In this document: in pieces, positions 60,893 through 64,000 of the stretch
Layout: the number at the start of each line of letters is the position of its first letter
How positions within the stretch are numbered: position 1 is the first letter of the stretch
Assembly (NCBI GenBank): GCA_963605745.1
Contig: CAVCWT010000002.1
Location: 62,001-126,000 of the forward strand
Reading direction: 5' to 3'
From: CAG-791 sp963605745
GTDB lineage: Bacteria; Bacillota; Clostridia; Lachnospirales; Lachnospiraceae
Length of the DNA: 64,000 nt
The notes under the pieces: generated by a model
Told to the model about the DNA's origin: nothing
Seen by the model: the letters and a program-made list of their open reading frames with translations, nothing else
The model's database searches: none
Position numbers and translations under genes: made by a program

Positions 60893-60949
60893 AACGAGTA
60901 CAGCGTTTGCAAAATAGTTTGCAAAATAACGAGTACAGCGTTTGAAAAT
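60893..60949 (-). repeat. Two copies of a 3'-end motif after zapA
   Basis: AACGAGTACAGCGTTTG occurs exactly at 60893 and again at 60928, 35 nt apart, followed by CAAAATA or AAAATA. On the minus strand this reads TTTTGCAAACGCTGTACTCG. A looser third copy may be near 60874. They begin 24 nt after the zapA stop. Confidence 0.7.
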
Positions 60950-60973
60950 AAACTACCCCTTACCGCAGATCCC

Positions 60974-61402
60974 TTACAGCTTCTTGTCGTCCTTGCGTGT
61001 TTTCAGCTCAGTTTCCAGCCGAATGACCTTTTTCTCGTTCTCGCCATTCTCCTCACGCAGCGCCTTCAGATCCTTTTCCGCCTTCTCCAGTTTCATCTGC
61101 GTTGCAATCAGCTCATGCTTGAGATCATAAAGATCCTTCTCTCTCGTTGCACTGTCCTGGCGCAGCTCTTCTTTTTCCTGCTGCATGCGAAAATAGTCAT
61201 CTGCAATATTGATCTGCAGCAGAACATTTCGAAAATCTGTACTCAGCCTGGTGTAGCTGTCACTCTTTCGCAGCTCCGAAATCTTACTGTTCAGATAGGA
61301 TGCCACTTTCTGAATATACTCTTCGCTCTCGATGCCGGAAATGGTATAAACCTTTCCGTCGATGATCACCTCTGCATCGGTTCTTGCTCCATTTGCTGCC
61401 AT
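60974..61402 (-). CDS. zapA: Cell division protein ZapA
   Basis: 142 residues. The N-terminal ZapA fold reads DAEVIIDGKVYTISGIESEEYIQKVASYLNSKISELRKS and a long coiled coil follows (EELRQDSATREKDLYDLKHELIATQMKLEKAEKDLKALREENGENEKK). It bundles FtsZ filaments at the division site. It is longer than enterobacterial ZapA by the C-terminal coil. It is between ruvB and the U32 gene. Confidence 0.9.
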   Translation of the reverse strand: MAANGARTDAEVIIDGKVYTISGIESEEYIQKVASYLNSKISELRKSDSYTRLSTDFRNVLLQINIADDYFRMQQEKEELRQDSATREKDLYDLKHELIATQMKLEKAEKDLKALREENGENEKKVIRLETELKTRKDDKKL

Positions 61403-61433
61403 TGCGTTACCCCTTTGTAGTAGTCTGCATATC

Positions 61434-61576
61434 CATTCAGCACTCCCATCTCAAATGCTGCGCATTTTCGATGTGGCTGGCCACAGGCCCTTCGGGCCTT
61501 GGCCACCTGCCTGTTTCAATCAGAAATTCGTCTGCGGGGCACCCGATTTCTGTTGAAACAGGCAGGTGCTGAACAG
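61434..61576 (-). repeat. Composite fold-back repeat 3' of ruvB
   Basis: The termini CTGTTCAGCACC and GGAGTGCTGAATGG are inverted. Inside are a long hairpin (CTGCCTGTTTCAA...TTGAAACAGGCAG), a TGGCCAAGGCCC/GGGCCTGTGGCCA hairpin, and CATCGAAAATGCGCAGCATTTGAGATG. The order equals that at 12594-12721. It begins 9 nt after the ruvB stop. Confidence 0.85.
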
Positions 61577-61585
61577 ATAAAAACA

Positions 61586-62596
61586 TTATAAATCTTCGTT
61601 CTCCGGGAATTCAAGTCCCAGGTGCTCGTAGGCAGTCCGCGTTGCAACGCGCCCTCTGGGTGTTCGGTTCAGCAGTCCGTTCTGCAGCAAATACGGCTCC
61701 ACAACGTCCTCGATGGTACCGGCATCCTCCCCGATGGCTGCCGCCAGGGTATCCAGACCCGCAGGACCTCCCCCAAAGTTCTGAATGAGTGTCAGCAGAA
61801 TCCTTCGGTCATTTCGGTCCAATCCCATGGGGTCCACATCCATCAGGTCCAGTGCCGTCTGTGCTACCTCCTTGGTCACCACACCATCAAACCGAACCTG
61901 AGCATAATCCCGGACTCTTTTCAGGATCCGGTTTGCAAGGCGAGGTGTTCCGCGAGAGCGTTTGGCCATTTCGACAGCCCCTTCTTCCTCCACAGAAACC
62001 CCCAGCTTTGCCGCAGAATGCAGGATAATCTCTTTTAACTCCGGCACCTGATAAAATTCCAGTCTCTGGATCATTCCAAAACGGTCACGAAGAGGCGCGG
62101 ACAACAATCCCGCTCTCGTGGTTGCACCCACCAGCGTGAATTTCGGCAGTTCCAGACGAATGGATTTGGCGGCCGAGCCCTTGCCGATCATGATATCGAT
62201 GGCAAAATCCTCCATGGCAGGATACAGGACCTCTTCTACCTGTTTGTTCAGGCGGTGAATTTCATCCACAAAGAGGATATCCCCAGCCTTCAGTCCATTC
62301 AGGATGGCCGCCATCTCACCAGGTTTCTCAATGGCCGGGCCGCTCGTTATTTTGATATGAACGCCCATCTCGTTGGCCAGAATCTGGGCCAGCGTTGTCT
62401 TGCCAAGGCCGGGCGGGCCATAGAACAGAATATGATCCAGCGGCTCTTCGCGAAGCTTTGCTGCCTCGATTGCCACACTGACACTGTCCTTGATTTTGGT
62501 CTGGCCGATATAGTCCTTCAGCTTCTGCGGGCGAAGAGAACTCTCAATCTTCTCATCCTCCTTTGTGAAGCTGGTTTCAATCATGCGTTTTTCCAC
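61586..62596 (-). CDS. ruvB: Holliday junction branch migration helicase RuvB
   Basis: 336 residues. The AAA+ ATPase has Walker A GPPGLGKTT, Walker B FVDEIH, and the sensor region LVGATTRAGLLSAPLRDRFG. The C-terminal winged helix is RTPRGRVATRTAYEHLG. The start is GTG at 62596, 6 nt after AGGAG. It hexamerises on RuvA-bound junctions. ruvA is 125 nt upstream. Confidence 0.97.
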   Translation of the reverse strand: MEKRMIETSFTKEDEKIESSLRPQKLKDYIGQTKIKDSVSVAIEAAKLREEPLDHILFYGPPGLGKTTLAQILANEMGVHIKITSGPAIEKPGEMAAILNGLKAGDILFVDEIHRLNKQVEEVLYPAMEDFAIDIMIGKGSAAKSIRLELPKFTLVGATTRAGLLSAPLRDRFGMIQRLEFYQVPELKEIILHSAAKLGVSVEEEGAVEMAKRSRGTPRLANRILKRVRDYAQVRFDGVVTKEVAQTALDLMDVDPMGLDRNDRRILLTLIQNFGGGPAGLDTLAAAIGEDAGTIEDVVEPYLLQNGLLNRTPRGRVATRTAYEHLGLEFPENEDL

Positions 62597-62660
62597 AAAA
62601 CTCTCCTGTCATCCATGAGTGTCTGCTTTTTGCAGCCTGCTGCATCCTGATGAAGCGGTG

Positions 62661-62705
62661 CACCAGTACGTCGTTTACATAATAACCAGTACAACGTTTG
62701 TAAAA
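62661..62705 (-). repeat. Two copies of the 3'-end motif after ruvA
   Basis: TTTTACAAACGTTGTACTGG (62684-62705) and TATGTAAACGACGTACTGG (62661-62681) on the minus strand. The first lies 16 nt after the ruvA stop. They match the motif after zapA. Confidence 0.6.
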
Positions 62706-62721
62706 TTGCTGTCCCGGTATC

Positions 62722-63354
62722 TTATCCCAGGAATGCCAGTGCCTTGCTGAGGAATGCCTGAACATCGGCGCCTTCCATGCCTTCCTGTCTGCCGGCCTCC
62801 CGGACGGCCTTAGAGGCCTCTCCTCTGCCGTAGCCAAGTGCCGTCAAGGCCTCCACCGCCTCTGCCGCAGCTCCGGACTCAGTGATTTCTCCCAGGGATC
62901 CGCCGGCCTCCCTTCCTGCCGTTTCCAGTGCCGAAGGATCCGTCAGTTCCAGCTTGTCATGGAGCTCCAGAACCAGGCGCTCGGCCGTTTTTTTGCCGAT
63001 TCCGGGTGCTCTGGAAATCATCTTGGCATCACCGGACAAAATAGCAAAAATAAGATCCTCTGCACTCATCGCAGACAACAAGGACAATGCACCCTTGGGG
63101 CCGATGCCGCTGACTGTGATCAGGCGCTTGAACAGGGTCAGCTCCTCTCTTGAGAGAAAGCCGAACAGGGTCACATCCGCTTCCCGGCCAACACTCATAT
63201 ACGTATAAACGTGAACCAGCTCGCCCTCCGTAACGGATGCCAGTGCGCGCACCGCCTCCGTGCTCATATTCACATCAAAACCGATTCCGTTTACATTCAG
63301 AACAACGCCGCTGTCCGCGCAGCTCTCCACCGTCCCTGTCAAGGATGCGATCAT
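62722..63354 (-). CDS. ruvA: Holliday junction-binding protein RuvA
   Basis: 210 residues, normal length. An N-terminal OB-fold (MIASLTGTVESCADSGVVLNVNGIGFDV) and helix-hairpin-helix motifs (LLSAMSAEDLIFAILSGD and SRAPGIGKKTAERLVLEL) bind the junction. The C-terminal domain III (ALGYGRGEASKAVREA) contacts RuvB. It leads the ruvAB-zapA-U32 set. Confidence 0.97.
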   Translation of the reverse strand: MIASLTGTVESCADSGVVLNVNGIGFDVNMSTEAVRALASVTEGELVHVYTYMSVGREADVTLFGFLSREELTLFKRLITVSGIGPKGALSLLSAMSAEDLIFAILSGDAKMISRAPGIGKKTAERLVLELHDKLELTDPSALETAGREAGGSLGEITESGAAAEAVEALTALGYGRGEASKAVREAGRQEGMEGADVQAFLSKALAFLG

Positions 63355-63415
63355 AGGTCATAACCCTTTCGTATATTTTTCGAAATAACGTTCGATCACC
63401 ACAGTTTACCATGTT

Positions 63416-63444
63416 TTGATTTGTTATGGTATTCTTTTTATATC
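63416..63444 (+). promoter_or_regulatory. Candidate promoter of the histidine phosphatase gene
   Basis: TTGATT, 17 nt, TATATC on the plus strand, about 40 nt before the start codon. It lies in the divergent gap with ruvA. Confidence 0.4.
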
Positions 63445-63482
63445 TGTTTGTATCTGTTTAACAAAAGGAGGAAATGACGTTC

Positions 63483-64000
63483 ATGCGCATTATATTCATT
63501 CGTCACGCAGAACCGGATTATGCCAACAATACTCTGACCCCGCGCGGCTTTAAGGAAGCTGAGCTCCTCTCTTCCCGCGTCCCCCACTGGACGGTAGATC
63601 GTTTTTATTCTTCGCCGCTTGCGCGGGCCAAGCTGACTGCTGAGCCCTCCCTTCGCATTATGGGACGCACCGCCGAAATTGTAGATTGGATGCAGGAATT
63701 CTCTTATGCCATCATCGATCCTGTCACCGGACAAAAACAGGTTCCCTGGGATTTCATGCCGCAGTACTGGACTGCGGAAACGCAGCTGTTCGATAAGAAC
63801 GATTTTTACCGTCATCCCCTCTTGCAGAGTAATCCGGAATATGAAAAGGCTGTCCTGAATCTGCGCACCGGTCTGGATTCGATTCTGGCGGAATACGGTT
63901 ATCACCGAAAGGATGGCTACTATGAGGCGGAGGAAGAGAAAACCCGCGGCGATGACGATGTGACCATCGTATTTTTTGCACATCTGGGTGCCAATCTGGA
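63483..64000 (+). CDS. Histidine phosphatase family protein (partial)
   Basis: The only plus-strand gene supported in the window; its 3' end is past the right edge. The start reads MRIIFIRHAEPDYANNTLTPRGFKEAELLSSRV, with the catalytic RHAE motif (RHG in most members) near residue 8. FYSSPLARAKLTAEP and VFFAHLGAN are further conserved parts. The ATG at 63483 lies 11 nt after AGGAGG; ATG 63474 is only 2 nt after it. Members remove phosphate from small molecules or proteins. The substrate is unknown. Confidence 0.85.
   Translation, partial: MRIIFIRHAEPDYANNTLTPRGFKEAELLSSRVPHWTVDRFYSSPLARAKLTAEPSLRIMGRTAEIVDWMQEFSYAIIDPVTGQKQVPWDFMPQYWTAETQLFDKNDFYRHPLLQSNPEYEKAVLNLRTGLDSILAEYGYHRKDGYYEAEEEKTRGDDDVTIVFFAHLGANL

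Noticed and set aside
1..64000. Prophage or insertion sequence with its own transposase
   Set aside because: No transposase, integrase or phage structural gene was recognised; all genes look like core chromosomal genes.

Overview
The window looks like core chromosome of a spore-forming Clostridia bacterium, most like the family Lachnospiraceae. The grounds are inference from gene content: a GerW/YtfJ-DUF2953 pair, single-chain glycyl-tRNA synthetase, the HisZ plus short HisG system, a HisF-like/HisI/HisE fusion, a ParC/ParE-type topoisomerase, a ScpAB pair, and a coaD-rsmD block beside a Gln-rich coiled-coil protein. Almost every gene is on the minus strand; the only supported plus-strand gene is a partial histidine phosphatase at the right edge. 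There are two runs of N (42654-42818 and 47760-47799), each flanked by an exact direct repeat, so they are probably collapsed repeats. No prophage, transposase, CRISPR array, rRNA or tRNA was seen.

Layout, left to right (transcription mostly runs right to left). 1-1852: sodium-pump decarboxylase genes (OadG-type lipoprotein, carboxyltransferase). 2180-3804: scpB and scpA. 3965-6882: an MBOAT O-acyltransferase with an SGNH-like partner. 7025-7201: rpsU with its own promoter and terminator. 7496-17567: alaS, glyS, a small membrane protein, recO, era and an M16C metallopeptidase. 17913-18264: tmRNA (ssrA). 18484-22694: a MacAB-like ABC exporter (permease, ATPase, adaptor). 22942-30116: a his operon (hisZ-hisG-hisD-hisB-hisIE) followed by an aldose epimerase and a SpoU-type RNA methyltransferase. 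30290-35072: recU, an RluA-type pseudouridine synthase, two poorly known proteins, coaD and rsmD. 35188-42516: parC, parE, degV and recG. 42845-46930: a DAK2 protein, an Asp23 protein, a MATE transporter and rpmB. 47046-50642: a large secreted caspase-like peptidase. 50929-63354: CBS-pyrophosphatase, gerW, a DUF2953 protein, a small unknown, a PBP, an FtsW/RodA protein, a U32 peptidase, zapA, ruvB and ruvA.

The strongest signal not explained by genes is a set of fold-back (inverted-repeat) elements and a short motif, each sitting a few bases 3' of a stop codon. At least three related sequence families are present. Two elements (12594-12721 and 61434-61576) share a composite design of an outer stem enclosing several hairpins. 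One pair of elements is inverted relative to each other, as expected of mobile or recombining units. A roughly 20-nt motif recurs six times at four loci, always 15-25 nt after the nearest stop codon, with extra copies lying further out.

Unusual proteins include the caspase-like surface peptidase, a PBP with aspartate-rich calcium-binding-type repeats in its tail, an FtsW/RodA protein with a 137-residue Arg/Asp/Tyr-rich tail, an Era GTPase with a roughly 43-residue insertion in its KH domain, and a pseudouridine synthase with two low-complexity inserts.
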